Part shown: piece by piece, positions 1-6,616 of the stretch
How positions within the stretch are numbered: position 1 is the stretch's first letter
How the letters are laid out: each line of letters opens with the position of its first letter
The notes under the pieces: generated by a model
Told to the model about the DNA's origin: nothing
The model's database searches: none
The model's input: only the letters and a program-made list of their open reading frames with translations
Program-made: the position numbers and the translations under genes
From: Pseudomonadales bacterium
GTDB lineage: Bacteria > Pseudomonadota > Gammaproteobacteria > Pseudomonadales > Pseudohongiellaceae
Length of the DNA stretch: 16,778 nucleotides
Direction of reading: 5' to 3'
NCBI GenBank assembly: GCA_022360535.1
Contig: JAKSCP010000189.1
Span: 1-16,778, forward strand

Positions 1-287
1 ATTAAAGAGGCGCCGACCACACCACCCCAGATGTAAACCTTGTCTTGCTCTCTGCGCCTCTGAATATCTGTTGGCGGCAAGTCGGGCTCGGCATGAAGTG
101 CCTCGGGTGCGGGTTTGTTAAGCGTCTCAGATTGGGCGGTAACGAAGTCCTCACTCTCAACTATCTGAGAGCAAGGTTCACAGAACTCGCCTTTGTCGAG
201 GAATACCGTACACATGCCGCACAGTTCTTTCTGGCAGCGTCCGCAAGTCGCGACGGTAGCAGCGTTTGGGTGGTTGTAGCAGGCCAA
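1..287 (-). CDS. Partial zinc-binding (B-box-like) membrane-anchored protein, N-terminal part
   Basis: An open frame on the minus strand runs off the left edge of the window. Read from a TTG at 287 it gives about 95 residues. Residues 3-39 hold a Cys/His zinc-binding pattern: C3, H6, C15, C18, C23, C26, C36 and C39, with the stretches CYNHP, CGRCQKELCGMC and FCEPC. This pattern is typical of small B-box-like zinc modules at the N-terminus of bacterial membrane proteins. A polar linker follows, and a hydrophobic stretch (VYIWGGVVGASL) begins at the edge, probably the first membrane segment. The frame is open back to a stop at 357-359 and has no ATG, so the start is uncertain; TTG 287 is chosen because family members usually begin just before the first Cys. 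Ribosome-binding signal is weak (GAAAG very close to the TTG). The overlapping plus-strand frame at 45-320 is a shadow. Function is not known. Confidence 0.6.
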   Translation of the reverse strand, partial: MACYNHPNAATVATCGRCQKELCGMCTVFLDKGEFCEPCSQIVESEDFVTAQSETLNKPAPEALHAEPDLPPTDIQRRREQDKVYIWGGVVGASL

Positions 288-374
288 AGTCTTTCGAGTA
301 TTCTCAGTAGCAGACCTTAGAAGTATATCAGCATACTCACGTAAGTAGTGTGATCTTTATCGCATCCGTTCTGT

Positions 375-560
375 GCAACTTGCGAAAACGGACAACCCGT
401 TGTCGCAGTAACTCGGGTAATTGGGGGTCAGTGTCCGGCGAAATGCTGCAGACATTCCACCAATACTGTGAGCCCCATGAATTCCCCAGTAATGAGAACC
501 CCGTTTACTTACGCAAGTTGCCAACCTAAAGTCCGCCCCTGATCGGCTACTTTAAGTTGG
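375..560. repeat. Nested inverted repeats in intergenic DNA
   Basis: Three inverted repeats interlock here. GCAACTTGCG at 375-384 is repeated inverted as CGCAAGTTGC at 512-521. Inside, TGCGAAAACGG (381-391) and CCGTTGTCGCA (397-407) form an 11-base stem with one mismatch and a 5-base loop. CCAACCTAAAGT (521-532) and ACTTTAAGTTGG (549-560) form a third hairpin, fully paired in a minus-strand transcript if one U-G wobble is counted; it overlaps the last codons and stop of the NIPSNAP-like gene. There is no T-run, so a classical intrinsic terminator is not supported. Possible readings are a 3'-end structure, a miniature mobile element or its remnant, or an operator for the gene at the left edge. 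No flanking target duplication was recognised. Confidence 0.5.
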
Positions 561-1005
561 AATAATCTGTGGCGCTCATCATATAAACTTCGGCGGAGAG
601 AGGCACTGGGTATTTTTCCCGTAGCGCTTCCCAGGCTGGATCAGCAGCAAACGCTGCCCAAACTTCCTGACGATGAGCACGGTTTCGATAAGCCAGCATC
701 CAAACTAAAGTATTAGGATCATCCAGACGCTGCCAAACAGCGATTACCTCAGCGCCATGCTTCTCGAAAATGGCAACCTCTTCTTCGCGAAATCGCTGGT
801 GAAGATTGTCGATACCACCAACGCCATCAACCGCTGGCTCGGCAGTGTACATCCGAATTTCGAAACAACGAGAACCGGCATCTACGTTAGATGACAATTC
901 GGTACTGAGGTCTCCACTGGGACCACATGGATCCATATTGCCTTGGGCACTGGCGAATGTTGCAATAAACAGACTGGCAGCAAGGGATAAGATGAGTTTG
1001 TACAT
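547..1005 (-). CDS. Exported NIPSNAP-like protein
   Basis: The product has 152 residues with a clear signal peptide (hydrophobic core at about 4-18, cleavage likely after ASA at 20). The mature part resembles the NIPSNAP fold, a ferredoxin-like alpha/beta dimer. It has an opening strand CFEIRMYT (47-54), an amphipathic helix with FREEEVAIFEKHGAEVIAVW (72-91), a second strand around LVWMLAYRNRAHRQEVWAAF (100-119), and a final strand before the C-terminus (LSAEVYMMS). Two cysteines, C27 and C47, could form a disulfide in the periplasm. The start is supported by AGAGG eight bases upstream of the ATG. It is transcribed alone, divergent from the amidohydrolase gene; the upstream A-rich leader (minus strand) may be part of its 5' UTR. 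NIPSNAP-type proteins have no agreed biochemical role, and the assignment rests on motif pattern only. Confidence 0.75.
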   Translation of the reverse strand: MYKLILSLAASLFIATFASAQGNMDPCGPSGDLSTELSSNVDAGSRCFEIRMYTAEPAVDGVGGIDNLHQRFREEEVAIFEKHGAEVIAVWQRLDDPNTLVWMLAYRNRAHRQEVWAAFAADPAWEALREKYPVPLSAEVYMMSATDYSNLK

Positions 1006-1221
1006 AGCATTAACCTCTGAATTAGCTCTTGTTATTTTGCGTTGTTTCTTCTTTATATAGGTCTTTCTAGTGGGCCTGCACTGAGGACAGTTCCAGCGGT
1101 CCCAGACCCTGTGAGAGCGCCCTATCCTGTCCTATCGCTTTAGTTTTGTCTATTACCTTCTGATCTTGTAACTTTGGCTCCTTATTCAGTCACTGAGCAA
1201 CCCCAGCCAAGCCCATTAGTT

Positions 1222-2967
1222 ATGTATTCTTCAGCTCTTCGCAGCACCTTATTGCCTGGTGTGTGCTCGTTTCTCCTCGCCTGCGGCGACGGCGGCAACG
1301 ATCAACAAACCAGCAGTTCAGCGAACCCAACTGCTTCCAACATCCCCGGCTGTAGCGCAGCCGATCTGGTAATACACAACACCAGGGTGTACACCTCCAA
1401 TGATGCCCAATGGACCGCCGAGGCGGTAGCGGTACGCGGTGATCGCATTGTTTATGTTGGAGACAATGCCGGTGCCAGCCAATATATGTGTGGCGAAGCT
1501 ACCCTGCTCGATCTCAATGGCAACACCGTCTATGCCGGATTCACCGACAGCCACCAACATCTTGAGGGGGTGGGTCGTCGCACGAAAACCTTAAGCCTGT
1601 TTGGTATTCCCACTCTACAGGAAACAGTTGCAGCCATCGAAGAGTTTGCTGCCAACGTTCCAGCCGGTGACTGGATTCAGGGTCGCGGTTGGATTGAGCG
1701 GGAATGGACCGATGAGCAACGTTTCCTGAACAAGTATGACGTCGATCCCTTTACCCAGGACAAGCCGCTGTTCATGCCACGAGCTGACGGTGTATCAGCG
1801 CTGGTCAATTCAAGGGCGTTAGAGTTGGCAGGCATCACTCGTGACACACCTGACCCTGAAGGTGGCCGCTTTGATCGTGATCTGGACGGCAGCCCTAACG
1901 GTTATGTGCTGGCAAATGCCATGAATGTGTTTCGTGAATTGATCCCACGGGATTCTGATGCCTATCTTAAAGACAATCTGCTACGGGGTCTCCGTTCCAA
2001 TGCAGCCCTGGGGTGGACTCAAACTCACGACGCCGGCATGTCCTATCGCCTGGTGGATCTCATGCAAGAAATCCATGACGAAGGCAATATGGCCCATCGA
2101 GTCTACACAGCGATACCCGTAGACGAAGCTTCGATCATGCTTAATGAGCGAGGCCGGGAAACAACTGATGATCTCATGTTTGATGTGCGAGGCATCAAGG
2201 TGTTTATCGACGGCACGCTGGGTTCGCGGGGCGCTGCACTCCTGGCTAACTACAGTGATGCAAACCACAACGGCTTTATGAATCGCACCAGCCGGGAAGT
2301 CGTTATGCCGGTGCTTGAAGGTTCCTTACGTGAAGGCATTCAAATCTGGACTCATGTGATTGGTGATCGCGCCGTGCGGACACTATTGAACTGGTATGAA
2401 GAAGCTTACCAGGCGGTTCCTAGGGCAGAGTGGGCAAGCACCGACCTGCGGTGGCGAATGGAGCATGCGCAGATTATCCCACCCCGCGATCAGCAGCGCT
2501 TTGTGGAACTTGGTGTGATGCCTTCGATGCAACCCAGCCACGGCATCGGCGACCTCAATTTTGCACCGGATCGACTTGGCCCGGACCGACTTGGCTATGC
2601 CTACCCCTGGCAGCAGTTGGTCGAGCGTGGCTTGATGATCATTGCGGGGTCGGACGCGCCGGTGGAAGCCGGTGATCCACGTATTGAATTCTATGCAGCA
2701 GTTGCCAGGAAGCGACTCGACGGCACCTCGGGCCCGGGTTGGCATCCGGAATTGGCCGTATCAAGAGAAACAGCGTTGAAGATGCTGACCATCTGGCCCG
2801 CCCATGGCGCGTTTCAGGAGTCACAGCGAGGATCGATCGAGGTGGGCAAGCTTGCCGACTTCACAATCTTCAACGCAGACTTTTTGACGATTCCTGAACA
2901 GGAAATACTCGAAGCGGAAAACATCATGACGATTGTGGGCGGCAAGATCACTTATCGCCGGGATTAA
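1222..2967 (+). CDS. Lipoprotein amidohydrolase, YtcJ-like (amidohydrolase family 3)
   Basis: A 581-residue metal-dependent hydrolase predicted to be lipid-anchored. The N-terminus has a lipobox with Leu18-Leu19-Ala20-Cys21 followed by Gly, which suggests outer-membrane sorting. Metal and active-site motifs of the YtcJ group are visible in order: H111-x-H113 in DSHQH, K326 in GIKVFIDGTLGS, H378 in WTHVIGDRA, H415 in RMEHAQI, and D478 in AGSDAPVEAGDP. The C-terminal small beta domain ends with GKLADFTIFNADFL and IVGGKITY. The frame extends back to a TTG at 1174, but ATG 1222 places the lipobox correctly; no strong ribosome site precedes either. YtcJ relatives hydrolyse N-substituted amides or similar C-N bonds; the substrate here cannot be told. 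The gene ends 7 bases from the convergent PEP-mutase-like gene. Confidence 0.85.
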   Translation: MYSSALRSTLLPGVCSFLLACGDGGNDQQTSSSANPTASNIPGCSAADLVIHNTRVYTSNDAQWTAEAVAVRGDRIVYVGDNAGASQYMCGEATLLDLNGNTVYAGFTDSHQHLEGVGRRTKTLSLFGIPTLQETVAAIEEFAANVPAGDWIQGRGWIEREWTDEQRFLNKYDVDPFTQDKPLFMPRADGVSALVNSRALELAGITRDTPDPEGGRFDRDLDGSPNGYVLANAMNVFRELIPRDSDAYLKDNLLRGLRSNAALGWTQTHDAGMSYRLVDLMQEIHDEGNMAHRVYTAIPVDEASIMLNERGRETTDDLMFDVRGIKVFIDGTLGSRGAALLANYSDANHNGFMNRTSREVVMPVLEGSLREGIQIWTHVIGDRAVRTLLNWYEEAYQAVPRAEWASTDLRWRMEHAQIIPPRDQQRFVELGVMPSMQPSHGIGDLNFAPDRLGPDRLGYAYPWQQLVERGLMIIAGSDAPVEAGDPRIEFYAAVARKRLDGTSGPGWHPELAVSRETALKMLTIWPAHGAFQESQRGSIEVGKLADFTIFNADFLTIPEQEILEAENIMTIVGGKITYRRD

Positions 2968-2974
2968 TCTGCCA

Positions 2975-3790
2975 CTACTTCTGCAGTAAACTCTGAATCT
3001 CGGTGCCTTTTGCCATCTGCTTTAACCAGCTGAAGGCACCAGACTCCAGCATCTCCTTACCGCCATCAAGCAAGGGCTTCAAGGATGCCCAGGTCAATGC
3101 ACCGCCGGTACTGATGCGACATACTCCCGCTGCATTAAACTGTTCCATCGTGGCATTACGTACAAAGGGCGCCAATACATTCAGCGGCTTGTCCGTTGCA
3201 GAAACAAAAGACTCCACATGCTCCATCTCAACCAGCCCGGGCGCATAGAGTACTTCGGCACCGGCTTTCGAATAGGCTTGTAAACGCTCCAGTGTGTCAT
3301 CACGATCATCAACTCCGCGAATCAGGTTTTCTGCACGAGCTGTAAGCAAAACAGGAACTCCCACCTCACTGATGGTTTCCACTGCAGCATGTACGCGCTC
3401 TACAGATTCATTCAAACCATAGATCAAGTGTTGGTCTCGACTGTAGTCCTCGATAGAAAGTCCAGCGACGCCTGTTTCAATAACTCGCTTGATGTTGTCA
3501 CGCATCTGTGAAAGATCATCTGAATAGCCGTTTTCAAAATCGGCATTGATGGGAATGCTGGTAGCCGCAGAAAGCTGTCGACAATGTTCCAGTTTCTTAC
3601 CCAGAGAAACCTGCCCATCGGCACGTCCCAGCGTGAAGGCGAAACCAGAACTGGTTGTGGCCAGAGCCGGATAGCCAAGACCTTGTAACACTCTGGCCGA
3701 TCCCACATCCCAGGGATTTGGAATCAGCCAGGTGTCTGTTTGTTGATGCAGATCGGCAAAGACTGCACATTTACTCGCCTGATCTGGCAT
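2975..3790 (-). CDS. Isocitrate lyase/PEP mutase-superfamily enzyme
   Basis: A 271-residue cytosolic protein of the PEP mutase/isocitrate lyase fold. Visible signatures are NPWDVGSAR (25-33), ATTSSGFAF (44-52), the metal-site region NADFENGY (82-89), a conserved IED (113-115), ERVHAA (131-136) and ARAEN (151-155). The isocitrate-lyase signature KKCGH is missing, so true isocitrate lyase activity is unlikely. Family members form or break C-C or P-C bonds next to a carboxylate (PEP mutase, 2-methylisocitrate lyase, oxaloacetate decarboxylase), and the sequence does not decide among them. It is the last gene of the four-gene minus-strand unit, starting 6 bases after the methyltransferase-like gene, which argues for coupled translation. 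No phosphonate-biosynthesis partner (such as phosphonopyruvate decarboxylase) is nearby, so a phosphonate role is not supported. Confidence 0.85.
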   Translation of the reverse strand: MPDQASKCAVFADLHQQTDTWLIPNPWDVGSARVLQGLGYPALATTSSGFAFTLGRADGQVSLGKKLEHCRQLSAATSIPINADFENGYSDDLSQMRDNIKRVIETGVAGLSIEDYSRDQHLIYGLNESVERVHAAVETISEVGVPVLLTARAENLIRGVDDRDDTLERLQAYSKAGAEVLYAPGLVEMEHVESFVSATDKPLNVLAPFVRNATMEQFNAAGVCRISTGGALTWASLKPLLDGGKEMLESGAFSWLKQMAKGTEIQSLLQK

Positions 3791-3796
3791 GGGAAC

Positions 3797-4555
3797 CTAC
3801 TTCTCGAATAACAAGACAAACTTACTGGTCTGTCCCTGAATAGAAGGATCAAAAACACCATTGGTTAATGGATCATCCCCATTCAGGTGCAGGTTGGAAC
3901 TGCGAATCAAGGTCAAGCCAGCAGCCTCTGCGTAATCACGAATGATGGGTTCAGGAATACGATGCAATGTGCCCCCAACTTCAGGCCCAGCGTCTGCTTC
4001 GGCATGATGATCGACAGCTAGAAAGCGACCGCCGGGCTTCAACACGCGGGCGATTTCTGTAAAAGATTGCTCGGGATCACCCAGTGAAACACCCTGCGGT
4101 TCAAACCATAGCTCATGAGGCCCGAGTATCCAGGTCACAAGATCGATTGAACCATTACCAGGCTCCAGCTCATCAAAATTAGTAGTGCTAAGAGTTACGT
4201 TAGAAAGACTTGCTGCACGATTGTCATCAGCATCACCAGTAAAGCCCTCAAAGGCCGGTGGATTTTGCATGTACACCATACCATTGGAACCAACAGTTCG
4301 AGCGAGAATTTCGGTGTACCAACCACCGCCCGCTTCCAGTTCCAACACATCCATGCCTGCCTCGATCCCTGCAAAGGAAAGCACTTCGAGTGGCATGCGA
4401 CGACCATCATCTTCCGCCTCTTCACTGGGGCGATCGCTATGATTCAGCGCAGCAGCCACCAGGTCTGCTGAAGATTGCGCATTTGCCGCGGTGAATCCAA
4501 ACACAGCGACGGTTCCTAACACACTGACCAATCCAAATTTGTTGATATTACTCAT
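3797..4555 (-). CDS. Exported SAM-dependent methyltransferase-like protein (COG4798 type)
   Basis: A 252-residue protein with an N-terminal signal peptide (hydrophobic core about 8-24, cleavage likely after ANA at 26) and a class I methyltransferase core. Motif I is intact as LELEAGGGWYTE (71-82). Later features are a segment near IDLVTWILGPHELW and the post-core region EIARVLKPGGRFLAVDHH. Members of this group typically share the RxPxExLxFxGI lead-in and GGGWYTEIL, matched here by RRMPLEVLSFAGIEAG. A signal peptide on a SAM-binding fold is odd, because SAM is not expected in the periplasm, yet this pairing recurs in the family. The start is set by AGAGAGG eight bases before the ATG. It lies third in the four-gene unit, 70 bases after the reductase gene. 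Substrate unknown. Confidence 0.82.
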   Translation of the reverse strand: MSNINKFGLVSVLGTVAVFGFTAANAQSSADLVAAALNHSDRPSEEAEDDGRRMPLEVLSFAGIEAGMDVLELEAGGGWYTEILARTVGSNGMVYMQNPPAFEGFTGDADDNRAASLSNVTLSTTNFDELEPGNGSIDLVTWILGPHELWFEPQGVSLGDPEQSFTEIARVLKPGGRFLAVDHHAEADAGPEVGGTLHRIPEPIIRDYAEAAGLTLIRSSNLHLNGDDPLTNGVFDPSIQGQTSKFVLLFEK

Positions 4556-4625
4556 ACTGAATACCTCTCTGATGTGTCCTACCTACTTACCATTGTTTGT
4601 TTGATTTCGTGCTTCAGTTTAATGG

Positions 4626-5405
4626 CTAACTGCGTCCCCAACGAGCTGCGCCATCCACAGCGATCTCAGTACCGGACACATATTTGCCAGTTGGCGAAGC
4701 CAGATACACTACGGCATTGGCAATGTCCTCGCCGTCACCAAAAGTGCCAAGTGGTATACGCTCCAGTACTTCATCTGATCGTCCTTGCGCGATGATGAGA
4801 CGGTCCACTCCTTCTGTACCCTTAATCGGTCCCGGTGAGATCCAATTGGCGCGAATACCATAAGGTCCCCATTCGGCCGCCAGGCTCTTCATTAAATTTT
4901 GAATGCCAGCTTTTGCCGCACCGGCATGAGCCGCGGTTGGCCAACCAGAATTCGCCTGAGTGGTGCTAATAGCAATAATGCGCCCACCGTCGTTCGCCTG
5001 CTTTAAATGCGGAAGTGCAGCCTGACAGCAGTGGAACGTGCCATTGAGATCGATATCGATGACGGTGCGCCATCCATTTGGCGATAACTCCTCCGTCGGA
5101 CAGATGAAATTACCTGCCGCGTTGCAAACCAGTATATCGATCCCACCCATTTCTTCAGCAAGACTCTGGGTAGCAGACTGAACCGAGTCTTCCGCTCTTA
5201 CATCTCCCACGCGATAAAGCACTTCGATGCCATCGTCAGCGGCGAATGCGTTGACTGCAGCTTGCAAGTTTTCTTCTTTGCGGGAAACGATGCCGACCTT
5301 GGCGCCTAACAAACCTAACCTGCGCACAATATGCGCGCCGATGCCCGTGGCACCACCGGTCACAATGGCGCGCTTTCCCTGGAGCAGATCAGCAGCAAAA
5401 CTCAT
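4626..5405 (-). CDS. Short-chain dehydrogenase/reductase, 2,4-dienoyl-CoA reductase-like
   Basis: A 259-residue Rossmann-fold oxidoreductase. The cofactor glycine motif TGGATGIG lies at 16-23 and NAAG at 95-98. SR at 41-42, after the second strand, suggests NADPH preference. The stretch NAAGNFICPTEELS followed by IDIDLNGTF (116-124), HAGAAKAG (160-167) and SPGPIKGTEG (190-199) matches the peroxisomal-type 2,4-dienoyl-CoA reductase branch. In that branch the usual YxxxK is altered: here the Tyr position is Ala161 while Lys165 remains. The classical catalytic Tyr is thus absent, which fits that branch rather than a decayed gene. Family knowledge would make it an NADPH enzyme helping unsaturated fatty acyl-CoA breakdown; no other beta-oxidation gene is in view. 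A GGAGAAAG site lies 11 bases before the ATG. Second gene of the four-gene unit, 30 bases after the propeller gene. Confidence 0.85.
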   Translation of the reverse strand: MSFAADLLQGKRAIVTGGATGIGAHIVRRLGLLGAKVGIVSRKEENLQAAVNAFAADDGIEVLYRVGDVRAEDSVQSATQSLAEEMGGIDILVCNAAGNFICPTEELSPNGWRTVIDIDLNGTFHCCQAALPHLKQANDGGRIIAISTTQANSGWPTAAHAGAAKAGIQNLMKSLAAEWGPYGIRANWISPGPIKGTEGVDRLIIAQGRSDEVLERIPLGTFGDGEDIANAVVYLASPTGKYVSGTEIAVDGAARWGRS

Positions 5406-5435
5406 GGTTTAAATCTTTCTCCGTTTCAGAGCCGT

Positions 5436-6446
5436 TCAGGGTCGGGTGCGCACATACTTCTCGAAGCGTTGGCGACCAACCTGGCCAGCATAGATACTGC
5501 CCTCATTGTCGGTTGCCAGAAACTCGATGCCACTTCCAGTTGGCACTTCATAATCAGGAATAAACTCGGTTACGTAGCCCGATCTGGCGTCACCGATACG
5601 GATACCCCGCTCCCAACCGCGATTCCATTGTTCTCCGGACATGCCGTCGGCAGCGTAAAGCACGTCATTGTCGTCGATCCAAAGTCCAGAAGGACGTCCA
5701 AATTGTGTCCAGATATCCAACAGCTCACCTTGTTGGTCAAAAATCTGGATGCGATTGTTACCCCGGTCAGCAACAAAAAGACGCCCTTGCGAATCCATCT
5801 TCAAATCATGTGGATCATTGAAACGAGCGCTTTCCCTGCTCACCGAATCCACTCCGCCTCCCAGTTGCAGGAGGAAATCACCTGAAGAAGAAAACTTCAT
5901 GATGCGATTGTTGCCGCCACGATGGCCATCAGCAATCCAGATATCGCCAGCAGGTGCTATCAACACTGCTGCCGGACCGTTGAAATGTTCCGTGTCATCC
6001 CCGGGCACACCGGCTTCACCGAGCCGCATCAGCACCTCACCTTGCTGATTCAACTTGATGACCTGATGACCCATGCCCCTTTCCATACCCGGAGCTCCGC
6101 GGGCATCTCCGTCAGGCGCACCTTCGGTAATCCACAGATTACCCTCGGCGTCCATGTCGAAACCATGGGGCCAGGCGAACAGTCCGGCACCAATTGATGT
6201 CACCACATTGCCATCACTATCTAACTTGTGAATCGGATTCAGATCGGAACCCGCACATTGATTTGCGCCGCAGCGCTCGACTATCCACAAATGCTCACCG
6301 TCGGGATCTGGATGAACACCTGTCACCACACCCATAGGGCGCCCCCCAGGCAGGTTTCCCCAGTGGTAGATCACCTGGTACGGGTTTGGTTGTGCCACTG
6401 CAAATACAGACAAGCACAACACGCAGAAGCAGAGTATCTGTCGCAT
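5436..6446 (-). CDS. Exported NHL-repeat beta-propeller, peptidyl-hydroxyglycine amidating lyase-like
   Basis: A 336-residue secreted protein with signal peptide (cleavage likely after AVA at 18). The mature part is a six-bladed NHL-type propeller. Blades are visible around 91-142 (AWPHGFDMDAEGNLWITEG), 155-197 (FNGPAAVLIAPAGDIWIADG), 209-247 (FNDPHDLKMDSQGRLFVADR with NNRIQIFDQQGELL) and 249-268 (FGRPSGLWIDDNDVLYAADG). The pair C59 and C64 (ERCGANQC) probably forms a disulfide. This order of motifs fits the large bacterial group annotated as peptidyl-alpha-hydroxyglycine alpha-amidating lyase family. The eukaryotic lyase cleaves hydroxyglycine-extended peptides, but bacterial members mostly have no proven activity and no partner monooxygenase is present here. 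The start follows a strong purine-rich site (GAAGAGGGAGAAC). First gene of the minus-strand unit and divergent from the aminotransferase operon. Confidence 0.82.
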   Translation of the reverse strand: MRQILCFCVLCLSVFAVAQPNPYQVIYHWGNLPGGRPMGVVTGVHPDPDGEHLWIVERCGANQCAGSDLNPIHKLDSDGNVVTSIGAGLFAWPHGFDMDAEGNLWITEGAPDGDARGAPGMERGMGHQVIKLNQQGEVLMRLGEAGVPGDDTEHFNGPAAVLIAPAGDIWIADGHRGGNNRIMKFSSSGDFLLQLGGGVDSVSRESARFNDPHDLKMDSQGRLFVADRGNNRIQIFDQQGELLDIWTQFGRPSGLWIDDNDVLYAADGMSGEQWNRGWERGIRIGDARSGYVTEFIPDYEVPTGSGIEFLATDNEGSIYAGQVGRQRFEKYVRTRP

Positions 6447-6571
6447 TTTTTTGTTCTCCCTCTTCAGCGTACTTTGATGAGGTTTAGGTAGGCCTCGGTT
6501 TCAGCCATTGTATTACCATCTTTCTGAGAAAGCCCACTCGACCAAACAGACAGTTGCGCTCTGGGGAACCC

Positions 6572-6598
6572 GTGATTGGCTGGTATAAAGCCAATCGC
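6572..6598 (+). promoter_or_regulatory. Candidate promoter with palindrome over an extended -10 box
   Basis: GATTGGCT (6574-6581) and AGCCAATC (6589-6596) form a perfect 8-base inverted repeat, extendable by a wobble and one more pair to 6572/6598. The 7-base centre carries TGGTATAAA (6581-6589), which matches an extended -10 element (TGnTATAAT). A start of transcription near 6596 would give a leader of about 20 bases before the aminotransferase ATG at 6617. No good -35 hexamer sits at the normal distance, as is allowed for extended -10 promoters. A palindrome covering the -10 would suit a repressor operator. Inference from sequence only. Confidence 0.4.
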
Positions 6599-6616
6599 TG
6601 CTTTATTCTCGAAGTT

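Noticed and set aside
45..320. Plus-strand open frame of 91 codons at the left edge
   Set aside because: It is antisense to the minus-strand zinc-binding gene, whose ordered Cys/His ligands are far stronger evidence; the plus frame has no recognisable features.
391..404. GACAAC-CC-GTTGTC palindrome as an integron attC core
   Set aside because: The AAC and GTT ends face each other at the centre instead of bounding the site, and there is no integrase or cassette array.
2566..2595. Tandem 15-base repeat giving PDRLG twice in the first amidohydrolase
   Set aside because: The family normally has a similar RLGPxR stretch here, so this is probably ordinary sequence and not a recent duplication.
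2975..3790. Phosphonate biosynthesis through PEP mutase
   Set aside because: The family has many other activities and no phosphonopyruvate decarboxylase or other phosphonate gene is present in the window.
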